Shown piece by piece: positions 8,856 to 16,991 of a DNA stretch of 64,000 nucleotides; the stretch's first letter is position 1, and every line of letters starts with the position of its first letter. Below the pieces are notes generated by a model. The model saw nothing but the letters and a program-made list of their open reading frames with translations, ran no database searches and was not told where the DNA came from. The DNA comes from Lewinellaceae bacterium. Its GTDB lineage: Bacteria; Bacteroidota; Bacteroidia; Chitinophagales; Saprospiraceae. The position numbers were made by a program, and so were the translations under genes. Location: assembly GCA_020636135.1 (NCBI GenBank), contig JACJYK010000001.1, positions 3,210,501-3,274,500 on the forward strand, read 5' to 3'.

Positions 8856-9293
8856 ATGACGGTCATCAATCCAAGCCAAACCGTATTCTATGCCATCGAG
8901 AAAGCCATCAAGGTGTACCGTCAATTTGCTCAAAAACGTATTGTAGCTCAGGGCATTGACATCACTGTAGATCAATTGCTGATCCTTCGCGCCATCCAGG
9001 ATCACGAGGAGATCACGCAGAAGCAGATTGCCGACATGGTCTTTAAGGATTATGCCTCCGTAACCCGTATCATCGACCTGCTGGTGAAAAAAGAATACCT
9101 GGAGCGAAAGATGCACACGGTGGACCGGCGAAGATTTGACCTGACCATTACCGAAGCCGGAAATCAGGTATTAAACCACCTGGATGATACTGTCGACACC
9201 TATCGTAAAGACGCTCTAAACGGGATCTCAAAAAACGACGAGGAGTTATTAAAAAAATTATTGCAAAAAATCACCAATAACTGCCAAGGCTAA
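8856..9293 (+). CDS. MarR-family transcriptional regulator
   Basis: Winged-helix DNA-binding protein of about 145 residues. The helix-turn-helix is visible in 'EEITQKQIADMVFKDYASVTR', with the wing in 'LERKMHTVDRRRFDLTIT', the D-x-R signature of MarR. N- and C-terminal helices would form the dimer interface. An in-frame TTG at 8811 exists, but the ATG at 8856 ('MTVINPSQTV') fits the family length better. It is followed after 64 bp by an exported S41 peptidase in the same direction. Between them is a 19-bp direct repeat that could be regulatory. MarR proteins usually repress neighbouring genes and respond to small phenolic or lipophilic ligands; the ligand here is unknown. Confidence 0.93.
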   Translation: MTVINPSQTVFYAIEKAIKVYRQFAQKRIVAQGIDITVDQLLILRAIQDHEEITQKQIADMVFKDYASVTRIIDLLVKKEYLERKMHTVDRRRFDLTITEAGNQVLNHLDDTVDTYRKDALNGISKNDEELLKKLLQKITNNCQG

Positions 9294-9299
9294 AAAAAC

Positions 9300-9343
9300 A
9301 TTCATACTAAACCTTTTTCTGTTCATTCATACTAAACCTTTTT
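9300..9343. promoter_or_regulatory. Direct repeat between marR-like gene and S41 peptidase gene
   Basis: The 19-bp sequence ATTCATACTAAACCTTTTT occurs twice, at 9300-9318 and 9325-9343, a 25-bp period. It fills most of the gap between the MarR gene and the peptidase gene. It may be a regulator-binding array or a local duplication. MarR proteins normally bind inverted rather than direct repeats, so assignment to MarR is uncertain. Confidence 0.45.
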
Positions 9344-9357
9344 TCGAAACCTCTAAA

Positions 9358-10698
9358 ATGAAAATGATGATAAAACGATTGATTTTTTCTGGAATAGTAC
9401 TATGCATGTTATTTGTGTCCAGAGCATCCGGACAGGGTAATTTACCGGTAATGGATCATGCTAAAATGCAAGCAGTGGTGGATTCCATTGGCGTCCTGCT
9501 GGTGGATAATTATGTGTTTCCCGATAAGGCCAAAGAAATGCAGTCCCTGATCGCCTCCAATCTGAAAGCCGGCAAATACGATAACCTTACGAACCCCAAT
9601 GATTTTGCGGCAAGTATTACGGATGATCTGCAATCGGTGAATCATGATCTGCACATCCACCTTATGTATAATCCGCGTATGGTAGCAGAACTGAACATGG
9701 TCCACTCACCCAATGACTCTGCGCAAATTGTTAAACTCATAGAGCAGCGAGATGCCGACGACAACTACGGATTTGAGGAAGTAAAAATGTTATCCCACGG
9801 CGTAGGCTATCTCAAATTCAATGGGTTTTCCGGATCCCCGAATGCAGGAAAAGCAGCAGAGGCTGCCATGAACTTTCTGGGGAATGCCAAAGCGCTGATC
9901 ATTGATCTCCGGCAAAACGGAGGAGGCAGCCCGAATATGATCCAGATCCTGAGCAGTTACCTGTATAATGGATCCCTGGTCCACCTGAATGACTTTTACT
10001 ATCGTCCTGAAAACGCCACAGAACAACGCTGGACCCTACCCTATGTTCCGGGCAAACGCCTGGGGGATGCCGATGTTTATATCCTGACGAGCCGTGGCAC
10101 ATTCTCCGCTGCTGAAGAATTCACCTACAATCTTAAGAACCTGAAACGGGCGACCATTGTCGGCGAAACAACCGGAGGTGGTGCTCATCCGGGAGATGTT
10201 CTGCCCGCCAGTGATGAATTTGGCATTTTTGTACCCAACGGCCGGGCTATCAATCCAATTACCCACACCAACTGGGAAGGCACCGGCGTAGAACCGGACA
10301 TCAAGGTGCCAGCGAATGATGCACTGTTGGAAGCACATTACCAGGCCGTGAAAAAATTGGCAGAGAAATATGAGCGCAATCCAGATAATCCCTATGACTG
10401 GACCCGGGAGCAATTACAGGTATTAAACCACCCCATTCCAATGAGTGAAACGGACTTAAAGACGTATGCCGGCTCATTTGGACCTCGTTCGATCATTCTG
10501 AAAGACAATCAATTGTTTTACCGTCGTGACCAGGGTGTCATCTATCCACTTGTTTACATGGGAAATGACCGCTTTCTTATCGAAGATCTACCCTATTTCA
10601 GGATTCATTTTATCCGTGATAATGGGGTCATCGTCGCCCTCGATGGTGAATACGATGATGGCCGTACCGATCGATCCGGCAAGACCATCCAGCCTTAA
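9358..10698 (+). CDS. Exported S41-family serine peptidase
   Basis: 446-residue secreted peptidase of the C-terminal-processing (Tsp/IRBP-like) family. A signal peptide (MKMMIKRLIFSGIVLCMLFV...ASGQ) is followed by an N-terminal helical domain (about 30-130) and the S41 catalytic core at about 135-330. Core motifs are 'ALIIDLRQNGGGSPNM', 'VYILTSRGTFSAAEEF' with the probable catalytic Ser near residue 250, and 'VGETTGGGAHPGD'. No PDZ domain is evident, as in IRBP-like bacterial members. About 110 C-terminal residues form a beta-rich extension. It is predicted periplasmic or surface-exposed. It is followed by a good intrinsic terminator at 10725, so it is probably transcribed with or just after the MarR gene. 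Confidence 0.9.
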   Translation: MKMMIKRLIFSGIVLCMLFVSRASGQGNLPVMDHAKMQAVVDSIGVLLVDNYVFPDKAKEMQSLIASNLKAGKYDNLTNPNDFAASITDDLQSVNHDLHIHLMYNPRMVAELNMVHSPNDSAQIVKLIEQRDADDNYGFEEVKMLSHGVGYLKFNGFSGSPNAGKAAEAAMNFLGNAKALIIDLRQNGGGSPNMIQILSSYLYNGSLVHLNDFYYRPENATEQRWTLPYVPGKRLGDADVYILTSRGTFSAAEEFTYNLKNLKRATIVGETTGGGAHPGDVLPASDEFGIFVPNGRAINPITHTNWEGTGVEPDIKVPANDALLEAHYQAVKKLAEKYERNPDNPYDWTREQLQVLNHPIPMSETDLKTYAGSFGPRSIILKDNQLFYRRDQGVIYPLVYMGNDRFLIEDLPYFRIHFIRDNGVIVALDGEYDDGRTDRSGKTIQP

Positions 10699-10724
10699 AC
10701 GAATATTTCTTGATTAACCTGTTG

Positions 10725-10758
10725 AGGGGACCTATGTCAGGCATGGGGCCCCTTTTTT
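10725..10758 (+). terminator. Intrinsic terminator after the S41 peptidase gene
   Basis: Stem AGGGGACC / GGGGCCCCT (one mismatch, 12-nt loop) followed directly by TTTTTT, 26 bp downstream of the peptidase stop codon. It has the classical rho-independent layout. Confidence 0.75.
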
Positions 10759-10853
10759 CATTGGTCCCTAAAAGCGACGACTGGTCCATCTTTTATGCAT
10801 TTTGCCGGAGAGTTATTTAAATTGGAGGTTATTCGTTGCATTAATCCTTTGAA

Positions 10854-11429
10854 ATGAAGAAACTATTGCTTGTACTTGCCGTCATTTCCTCATTATCACT
10901 TTACGGGCAGGATAAACCTTATTATTATGAAATTCCACCGGTACCCGAGACGTATACGGCGACTACGGCCGTTGCACGCATGGTGGATGGGTTAGGCTTT
11001 CGTTATTTCTGGGCAACTGAAGGCCTTCGTGATGAAGATCTGCAATTCAAACCATCTGCCGAAGCACGGACTTCCTTTGAGACCATTCAACACATCTATG
11101 GATTAACCTTTGTATTATTGAATACAGCACAGGGTAAGCCAACCGGTCCCAATGATGCCAATTTGACCACCTTTGCCGAATACCGCAACGCCACGCTGGA
11201 AAACATCCGGCAGGCCAGTGAAATCCTGAAGCAACCGGAGACCGACCTCGAAGACTTACCCATGGCCTTTCAGCGATCCGGCGGCACGAAAGAATACCCA
11301 TTCTGGAATCTGATCAACGGTCCTATTTCCGACGCGCTCTGGCATGTCGGCCAGGTTGTGACCTTCCGCCGCTCCTCAGGCAATCCATTACCGGCCGGTG
11401 TCAATGTGCTGGAAGGAACGAAGAAGTGA
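10854..11429 (+). CDS. Exported DinB-superfamily protein
   Basis: 191-residue protein with a signal peptide (MKKLLLVLAVISSLSLYGQ) and a four-helix DinB/YfiT-like domain. The metal-site histidines probably lie in 'FETIQHIYGL' and 'DALWHVGQVVTFRRSSG', the latter being the usual C-terminal HxGQ helix of DinB-like proteins. Most DinB proteins are cytoplasmic thiol-dependent enzymes or damage-induced proteins. Exported versions are frequent in Bacteroidota but uncharacterised. It follows a terminator and precedes a repeat tract, so it looks monocistronic. Confidence 0.78.
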   Translation: MKKLLLVLAVISSLSLYGQDKPYYYEIPPVPETYTATTAVARMVDGLGFRYFWATEGLRDEDLQFKPSAEARTSFETIQHIYGLTFVLLNTAQGKPTGPNDANLTTFAEYRNATLENIRQASEILKQPETDLEDLPMAFQRSGGTKEYPFWNLINGPISDALWHVGQVVTFRRSSGNPLPAGVNVLEGTKK

Positions 11430-11760
11430 ATGGTTGGGCGCAGTTCGCCGAGTGGTATTCGCTTTTCAGTGTACGCTATTCGCTGTACGTAGTTAACTGT
11501 TCGTTGTTTGATGTTCGTTGTTTGATGTTTGTTGTTTCGCATTCGGACTATTCCTCTTAGTGCTTCTAAGTGCCCTAAGTGCCTTGGTGGTAAAATAGCT
11601 GTTTGCTGTTTGTTGTTTCACATTAGGACAATTCCTCTTTGTGCTCCTATGTGTCCTGTGTGCCTTAGTGGTAAAATAGCCGTTCGTTGTTTGCTGGCAA
11701 CGGAAACACGTAATTACATAAACACGTCCACACGTTTCTTATCTTCCGGTAAATAATCCG
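11430..11760. repeat. Intergenic text-repeat tract (GTTGTTTG / TAAGTGCC family)
   Basis: About 330 bp with no gene. Two imperfect tandem copies of a unit of roughly 90-100 bp start near 11535 and 11624. Each reads GGACTATTCCTCT-type sequence, then 'AAGTGCC.TGGTGGTAAAATAGC'-type sequence, then GTTTGCTGTTTGTTG-like text. Short GTTCGTTGTTTGATG repeats precede them (about 11495-11535). The same text occurs in reverse complement near 36990-37060, so it is a dispersed repeat family. Confidence 0.7.
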
Positions 11761-11762
11761 GT

Positions 11763-12635
11763 ATGATGGCACATCGTTCAATTATGTTTTTGTTAATGGT
11801 TATGCTGTCCAGTACGGCAAGCAAGGCACAGGATACCCTCTTGTTATACGACAATGTTCCTATGGACCATGGTCCGGCTCCACATCTGATCACCAACCTG
11901 GCACCACCGACAACAGCCACCGGCAGTGCGGTGATGATCTGCCCGGGAGGTGGCTATGCTCACCTGGCGATGGACCACGAGGGCAAACAGATCGCGCAAT
12001 GGTTCAACTCACTGGGCATCCATGCCTTCATCCTGCAATACCGCCTGGGTAAGGACGATGGATCCGGATACAAGCACCCGGATATGCTCAACGACGCCCA
12101 GCGGGGAATGCGGATGATCCGTGCCAACGCTGCGGCCTGGGGTGTAGATCCCAACCGGATCGCTGTGATGGGCTTCTCCGCCGGAGGGCACCTGGCATCT
12201 ACGCTGGGTACGCATTTTGATCGCGGAAACAAAAATGCACGTAACCTGATCGATCAGATGTCCTGCCGTCCGGATCTTATGATCTTATGTTATCCGGTGA
12301 TCAGCCTGAACCAGCCGTGGACCCACATAGGCTCAAGAAATCACCTCCTGGGACCCAATCCGGACCCTGCTCTGGTGGCATCTCTATCAAATGAAACACA
12401 GGTCACAGCAGATACCCCACCGACATTTCTATTTCACACCGACGCCGATACGGGCGTACCCGCCGAAAATAGTGTCTATTTCTATCTGGCATTGCGAAAG
12501 GCCGGAGTGCCGGCAGAAATGCACATCTACCAACCCGGAAAACATGGCGTTGGTTTTGCCCCGCAGGATGCAGTCCTCAGTACCTGGAAGGAAAGACTCC
12601 GGGATTGGCTGATGGAGAATGGCTTTCTAAAATAA
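11763..12635 (+). CDS. Exported alpha/beta hydrolase (esterase)
   Basis: 290-residue secreted hydrolase of the BD-FAE / acetyl-esterase-like group. A signal peptide (MMAHRSIMFLLMVMLSSTASKAQ) precedes the alpha/beta hydrolase core. The oxyanion loop is 'CPGGGYAHL' (about 60-68), the nucleophile Ser139 lies in 'VMGFSAGGHLAS', the acid is in 'FHTDADTGVP' (about 225-232), and the base is His261 in 'GKHGVGF'. Family members remove acetyl or other ester groups from plant polysaccharides such as xylan or pectin. It is not adjacent to the pectin-linked cluster, which is on the other strand 3 kb away. The catalytic class is clear; the substrate is inferred. Confidence 0.88.
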   Translation: MMAHRSIMFLLMVMLSSTASKAQDTLLLYDNVPMDHGPAPHLITNLAPPTTATGSAVMICPGGGYAHLAMDHEGKQIAQWFNSLGIHAFILQYRLGKDDGSGYKHPDMLNDAQRGMRMIRANAAAWGVDPNRIAVMGFSAGGHLASTLGTHFDRGNKNARNLIDQMSCRPDLMILCYPVISLNQPWTHIGSRNHLLGPNPDPALVASLSNETQVTADTPPTFLFHTDADTGVPAENSVYFYLALRKAGVPAEMHIYQPGKHGVGFAPQDAVLSTWKERLRDWLMENGFLK

Positions 12636-12680
12636 TGTTGAAGGATGAATGCTTTATGGTGAATGTCGCTCAATATTCAT

Positions 12681-12720
12681 TATCCCCCTGGCTCCTATCA
12701 AAGGGTTACCAAGGGGAATA
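12681..12720. terminator. Hairpin between convergent genes
   Basis: Imperfect inverted repeat TATCCCCCTGG (12681-12691) / CCAAGGGGAATA (12709-12720) between the convergent esterase and acetyltransferase genes. There is no U tract on either side, so a bidirectional terminator is only a possibility. Confidence 0.35.
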
Positions 12721-12796
12721 CTAAATATTATCCGATTTAAGATCTTAGATATTTGGCTGGATCCTCCCTAAGCTATGATGTTCTGATCTCCTGACG

Positions 12797-13921
12797 CTAA
12801 ATATCTTTTTGGAATATCCGGTAGCGCTTATACACCGTTCCACCCAGCTTTTCATTTTCAGCGCGCATTTTGGTATTCGTCTCCAGTTCGAGATGGCTAT
12901 CGATCAACTCCATGCCCGCTTTTTGACATTCACGCATGATTTCAATACCGAGAATGGTATTTAATCCGGTATTCCGGTAATCCTGACGGATGGCTCCGAG
13001 CAGTAAATCCAGCTGTTTTGTCTTTTTCTGGGCCCGCAGGATCTGGAATATACCAAAGGGTAGCACCCTGCCCCTGCATTTACGAATCCCTTCACTGATA
13101 TCCGGCATGGCCAGAATAAATCCAACCACCTCCTTTTTCTCTTTTTCAATGACTTTTACAAACCGGGGATCCAGTACCGGCAAATATCGTCCAGCCAATT
13201 CATTCATCTCTTCATCTGTCAAAGGCGTGAAGGCATAAATTTCCTGGAAAGTCTCATTGACCAACTGGAATACCGGCTTGATGTAAGGCTTTAACTGAAG
13301 TTTATTTTTAAATTTCACCACCCGCAGATGTTGATTATTGCGCATGGCACGGTCGTAAATCCTGGTATAAAATTCCGGAATTTCTTTAGGCACATCCAAT
13401 TTATAAACCACCAAATCCACCTTCTTACTGAAACCGGCCTTTTCCACAAAATCCACCAGGTATTCAAAATTAAACGTAGTAGCAATAACCGGCGAATATT
13501 CAAAACCTTCTACCATTAAGCCCTGTGGATCTTTGTCCGAAAATCCCAGCGGTCCGACGAATTTAGTCATGCCTTTTCCCCTGCCCCAATCCTCTACCGA
13601 CCGTATCAGCAGTTCAGCGACACGATAATCATCGAAAGTTTCCAGACAAAAGAACCGGACCTCTTTCAGCTCCTCGGCAGCATTGTATTGATGATTGATT
13701 ATTCCCATAATCCGGCCAACCACGTTATCACCCTGATAGGCAAGCAACAGGATGGTATCCGAGTGTGAAAAAGCTTTATTTTTCTTAGGATTGAAAAACA
13801 CCCACTCATCCATATAAATAGGAGGCACCCAATTCTGGTGATTCCGGTGAATGATGGCAGGCAGATGAATAAAAGTCCGCAGTTCCTGTTTGTTACGGAC
13901 TTCAGATATACGGATTTCCAT
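12797..13921 (-). CDS. GNAT-fold acetyltransferase-like protein (374 aa)
   Basis: Large GNAT-like protein of a type widespread in Bacteroidota and similar to YghO-like proteins. The N-terminal half has 'LPAIIHRNHQNWVPPIY' followed by a GNAT-like strand-loop ('NVVGRIMGIINHQYN', 'FFCLETFDDYRVAELLI'). The C-terminal half has 'KEVVGFILAMPDISEGI' and ends with 'ELETNTKMRAENEKLGG..YKRYRIF', typical of fatty-acyl or amino-acyl transferring GNAT relatives. No signal peptide is present. It overlaps the upstream PAP2 gene by 1 bp (TAATG), so the two are co-translated. The pairing with a lipid phosphatase hints at a lipid-related role, which is inference. Confidence 0.75.
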   Translation of the reverse strand: MEIRISEVRNKQELRTFIHLPAIIHRNHQNWVPPIYMDEWVFFNPKKNKAFSHSDTILLLAYQGDNVVGRIMGIINHQYNAAEELKEVRFFCLETFDDYRVAELLIRSVEDWGRGKGMTKFVGPLGFSDKDPQGLMVEGFEYSPVIATTFNFEYLVDFVEKAGFSKKVDLVVYKLDVPKEIPEFYTRIYDRAMRNNQHLRVVKFKNKLQLKPYIKPVFQLVNETFQEIYAFTPLTDEEMNELAGRYLPVLDPRFVKVIEKEKKEVVGFILAMPDISEGIRKCRGRVLPFGIFQILRAQKKTKQLDLLLGAIRQDYRNTGLNTILGIEIMRECQKAGMELIDSHLELETNTKMRAENEKLGGTVYKRYRIFQKDI

Positions 13922-14841
13922 TATTTCGTAAGTTTAAAGTGGTGTCTTGAAAGCAAGTCATATAGCCAGCCTGAAAACCAGTATATAACCGGTGTGAATA
14001 AAATACCTCCCAGAACATCTACCACATAATGAGCCCCGATGTAAACGGTCGATAAGATAAGCAACACTGCCGTTGGCACCACCAAATAAATCCATTTCCT
14101 GGCATATTTCATACACCCCCAAACCAGCATCAGGCAGATGCTTACATGAGAACTGGGGAACGCCCCGGTAGGACGCTCCGCCATACCCTGGATCAGCCGG
14201 ATCACAGGCTCAAAAACATATCCCGCCGGCACCTGAATCAAATCATTATTGAAATAAAACTGAGGGCCAGCTACTGGAAAGAGCGAAAAGATGACGTAAT
14301 AAATCAAAAGCGAATTGACAATAATAAAAGCAAAACGTTCACCAATCTCTTTATTAATGACCCAATAAATGTAGACCGGTAATCCAATGATCAACACATA
14401 GTATGAAAAGTAACCGAAAAACATAAGTTCCGAAAACAAGGTAGCACTGAAATGTTTTGAAAACTCAATAGAAGGTTGCCATCCAAAAAGATATTGATCC
14501 AATCCTGCAAAATATTGATCCAATAAATCGGAAAATACCAGCTTATGGAATAATGCCGATTCAGCATAAAAATAGGATAAGAAAAAAAATGGGGTGAATA
14601 TTCTAAAAAATGAAATAAACCTGCTTTGCCTCATCAGGGTGTACCCAATAACCAGAAACAGAGCCAGCGCCCTAACGACAATCTGATCAATCCAGACATC
14701 CAGTTGGGTACGAAAGACCAGAATGATCAATGCTGAACCCAGCAGATAAGTCAAAAATACAACTTCGACCGGCTTGAGCGACTGCGTATCCTTAACCATA
14801 TTCATTTGCACCAAACTATGAAGCAAACAAGTTAACGTCAT
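13921..14841 (-). CDS. PAP2-family membrane phosphatase
   Basis: Polytopic inner-membrane protein (306 residues) of the PAP2 / inositol-phosphorylceramide-synthase-like class. Several hydrophobic helices precede the conserved phosphatase motifs near the C terminus: 'GAFPSSHVS' (PSxxH) and 'STVYIGAHYVVDVLGG' (SxxxxxxHxxxD). Such enzymes dephosphorylate or transfer head groups of phospholipids such as phosphatidic acid or undecaprenyl pyrophosphate. Starts at 14841, 14805 (MNMVKD) or 14799 are all possible; the first 12 residues are not family-typical. It is first of a two-gene unit with the overlapping GNAT-like gene. The substrate is not determinable from sequence. Confidence 0.85.
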   Translation of the reverse strand: MTLTCLLHSLVQMNMVKDTQSLKPVEVVFLTYLLGSALIILVFRTQLDVWIDQIVVRALALFLVIGYTLMRQSRFISFFRIFTPFFFLSYFYAESALFHKLVFSDLLDQYFAGLDQYLFGWQPSIEFSKHFSATLFSELMFFGYFSYYVLIIGLPVYIYWVINKEIGERFAFIIVNSLLIYYVIFSLFPVAGPQFYFNNDLIQVPAGYVFEPVIRLIQGMAERPTGAFPSSHVSICLMLVWGCMKYARKWIYLVVPTAVLLILSTVYIGAHYVVDVLGGILFTPVIYWFSGWLYDLLSRHHFKLTK

Positions 14842-14968
14842 TCATACAGAATCAATTTAATTGGTCCTGTTTTTCTGGTTTCAGCAACAAGTAACAGCAT
14901 TAATGCATTTTCAAGCAGATGTTGCAGCACGGGCACAGTTCTAAGAAACAGGATTATGATTCTCGTTT

Positions 14969-15211
14969 TCAATTGATTATATCTACCAGCGCATCAAACT
15001 CATGCTGCTTCGACCGAAACCAATTCTGAAAATCATCTTGGGACTGCATCATCTTCTGCATGGTCTGCATGGCCTGTAAATGAGCCATATCTTGTTTTTG
15101 GAACATTTCTTTTCCGTGAGCCTGGCTTTGTTTAGCCATTTCTTCAAAGGTATCGGCAAAAAATTCCTGATCACAGGCGCCACCCAATTGCCGGCAAGTC
15201 ATTCGTTTCAT
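14969..15211 (-). CDS. DUF1059 small protein
   Basis: 80-residue cytoplasmic protein matching DUF1059, typified by 'MTCRQLGGACDQEFFADTFEEM' with two conserved Cys and a following 'SQAHGKEMF' helix. The C-terminal half is helical and Met/Gln-rich. Function is unknown. In other genomes these small proteins often accompany stress or metabolic genes. It lies between the PAP2 gene and uxaB on the same strand, 64 bp past the uxaB stop, so read-through from the uronate operon is possible. Confidence 0.82.
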   Translation of the reverse strand: MKRMTCRQLGGACDQEFFADTFEEMAKQSQAHGKEMFQKQDMAHLQAMQTMQKMMQSQDDFQNWFRSKQHEFDALVDIIN

Positions 15212-15275
15212 GTTTAAGGATTTGGAAAGAAATGAAAATGGTGTTTTAAGATCGGACTTTTTGGTTTACGATGGA

Positions 15276-16727
15276 TCAGGGCAGGCATTTTTCTATTCCG
15301 GATTTTTCTATGCACATCAGGTGATTGGCGACATTAAATGCAAGTCCATTCACCTTACGCAGGTCCCTGCCCCACCAATTGGATTTCGCCAAAACCTGCT
15401 CCGTCAGCAAATGAACATCCTCGGCGCAATCGTCACAATCATCCCACACCAAATGCATAAATTTTAATACTTCATCTCCGTCTACCAATGGAATAGTTCT
15501 TCCCTGCCATTTACCCCGGTAAAAACGGATCAGGCATGCGAACGCAAACACCAACCTTTCCGGCAACCGGCCAGTGACCGCATAATAGTCGAGAAGCGAA
15601 GGAAGTACGCGAACCTGAAACTTAGAAACCGAGTTGAGAGAAATGCTCAAAAGCCGATGATTGATGGAGGGATTGCGAAATCGATCCAATATCGTGTCTG
15701 CATAGCGCTCCAATGGATCCGCAGGGCCACTCATCGAAGGTATGATCTCCTCAAAAAGTGCTTTTTGCACATAAGCACCCAGAACCGGATGCTCAATCGT
15801 TTCCCGTACGGTCTCAAGACCTGCCAAAAAGGCTACCGGAACCAGCGTAGTATGCGCCCCGTTCAGAATCCTTATTTTCTGTTTCCGGTAAGGCTGCAAA
15901 TCATCTGTATAGACCACGTTGAGTCCGGTTTGATCCAGGGGCAATTCCTGGCGAACCCATTCCGGTGCTTCAATGGCCCACAAATGGTAAGGCTCTCCTT
16001 CGGTAACCATGACATCTTTATAACCGAGACTTTGCCATACGGAAGGCAGCCGGTCCTTCTGTATTCCCGGCACGATCCGGTCTACGAGGGTATTGCAAAA
16101 TACATTGGAATCCTTGATCCACCTGATGAAGTTCCGGTCCAACCGCCAGGCGTCAGCCTGATCCAGAACGGCATAACGCAGGGCGTCTCCATTGGCCTCC
16201 AATAATTCACAGGGCAGAAAAATGCATCCTGCCGACGCGGCTCCGTTGAAATGCAGATAACGATGATATAGCCACCGGGTCAGTTTTGCCGGAAACTCAT
16301 GCGGAGGTTGGTCATCAAAACGATCGTCACTGCTTAACCGGATACCACTTTCGGTGGTGTTGGATACAATGTAGCGGATGCCCGGCAATTCGGCTGTTGC
16401 CAGAAATTCATCCCAGGCCTGGTACACATGGATGATCCGGGTGACACAATCGATGCGTTCGGTATATTCCACCGGAGCGCCATTTTCAAATCCCCTGATA
16501 CGCACATGGTAGAGTCCGTCCTGCTCCTGCCATTCCCGGTAATCTCCCCGGTCGGTTGTTTTCACCACTACAACTCCCATCGGCCTGGCCACCTGCAGAT
16601 TATAGCGCTGCACGATCCAACCAATGAAACAACGCACAAAATTACCACCACCGAACTGCAGGATGCGTTCTGCAGGCACGGGTGCCTGAATGGTGGTCCT
16701 GTTCAATTGTTTGAGAATCGAGCTCAC
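15276..16727 (-). CDS. uxaB: Tagaturonate reductase
   Basis: 483-residue NAD-dependent tagaturonate reductase (altronate oxidoreductase) converting D-tagaturonate to D-altronate in galacturonate breakdown. The N-terminal Rossmann part has 'ERILQFGGGNFVRCFIGW' (about 20-37). Then come family-specific blocks 'QDGLYHVRIRGFENG', 'YIVSNTTESGIRL', 'FPAKLTRWLYHRY', 'FLPCELLEANGDAL' and 'FCNTLVDRIVPG'. The C-terminal helical domain contains 'KIRILNGAHTTLVPVA', the Lys-x-x-x-x-Asn-x-x-His catalytic region of long-chain mannitol-type dehydrogenases. Length and motifs fit UxaB rather than UxuB. It is last in the uronate cluster, separated from uxaA by a low-complexity tract of about 260 bp. Confidence 0.93.
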   Translation of the reverse strand: MSSILKQLNRTTIQAPVPAERILQFGGGNFVRCFIGWIVQRYNLQVARPMGVVVVKTTDRGDYREWQEQDGLYHVRIRGFENGAPVEYTERIDCVTRIIHVYQAWDEFLATAELPGIRYIVSNTTESGIRLSSDDRFDDQPPHEFPAKLTRWLYHRYLHFNGAASAGCIFLPCELLEANGDALRYAVLDQADAWRLDRNFIRWIKDSNVFCNTLVDRIVPGIQKDRLPSVWQSLGYKDVMVTEGEPYHLWAIEAPEWVRQELPLDQTGLNVVYTDDLQPYRKQKIRILNGAHTTLVPVAFLAGLETVRETIEHPVLGAYVQKALFEEIIPSMSGPADPLERYADTILDRFRNPSINHRLLSISLNSVSKFQVRVLPSLLDYYAVTGRLPERLVFAFACLIRFYRGKWQGRTIPLVDGDEVLKFMHLVWDDCDDCAEDVHLLTEQVLAKSNWWGRDLRKVNGLAFNVANHLMCIEKSGIEKCLP

Positions 16728-16980
16728 GTGTTATGGTGTTTGGTGTTTGATGACAGGTGTTTGGTGTTATGGTGTTATGGTTTTGTGGTTATATGGTTTT
16801 GTGTATGATGGTTGTTGTATGATGTTTGGAGTTTGATGTTTGGTGTTATGGTTTTGTGGTTTTGTGGTTGGTGGTTGGTGGTTGGTGTTTGGTGTTTGGT
16901 GGTTGATGTTTGGTGTTTGGTGTTTGGTGACTGGTGTTTGGTGTTATGGTTTTGTGGTTTTGTGGTGGAAGGTAAATGAC
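16728..16980. repeat. G/T-rich low-complexity tract between uxaA and uxaB
   Basis: About 250 bp made almost entirely of short imperfect repeats such as GGTGTTTGGTGTT, GGTTTTGTGGTT and TGGTTGGTGG. The plus strand is nearly free of C. In the transcript of the minus-strand operon this becomes C/A-rich, probably unstructured RNA between the uxaA stop and the uxaB start. Open frames across it are artefacts of the repeats. Confidence 0.8.
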
Positions 16981-16991
16981 ACTGTTTTTCT

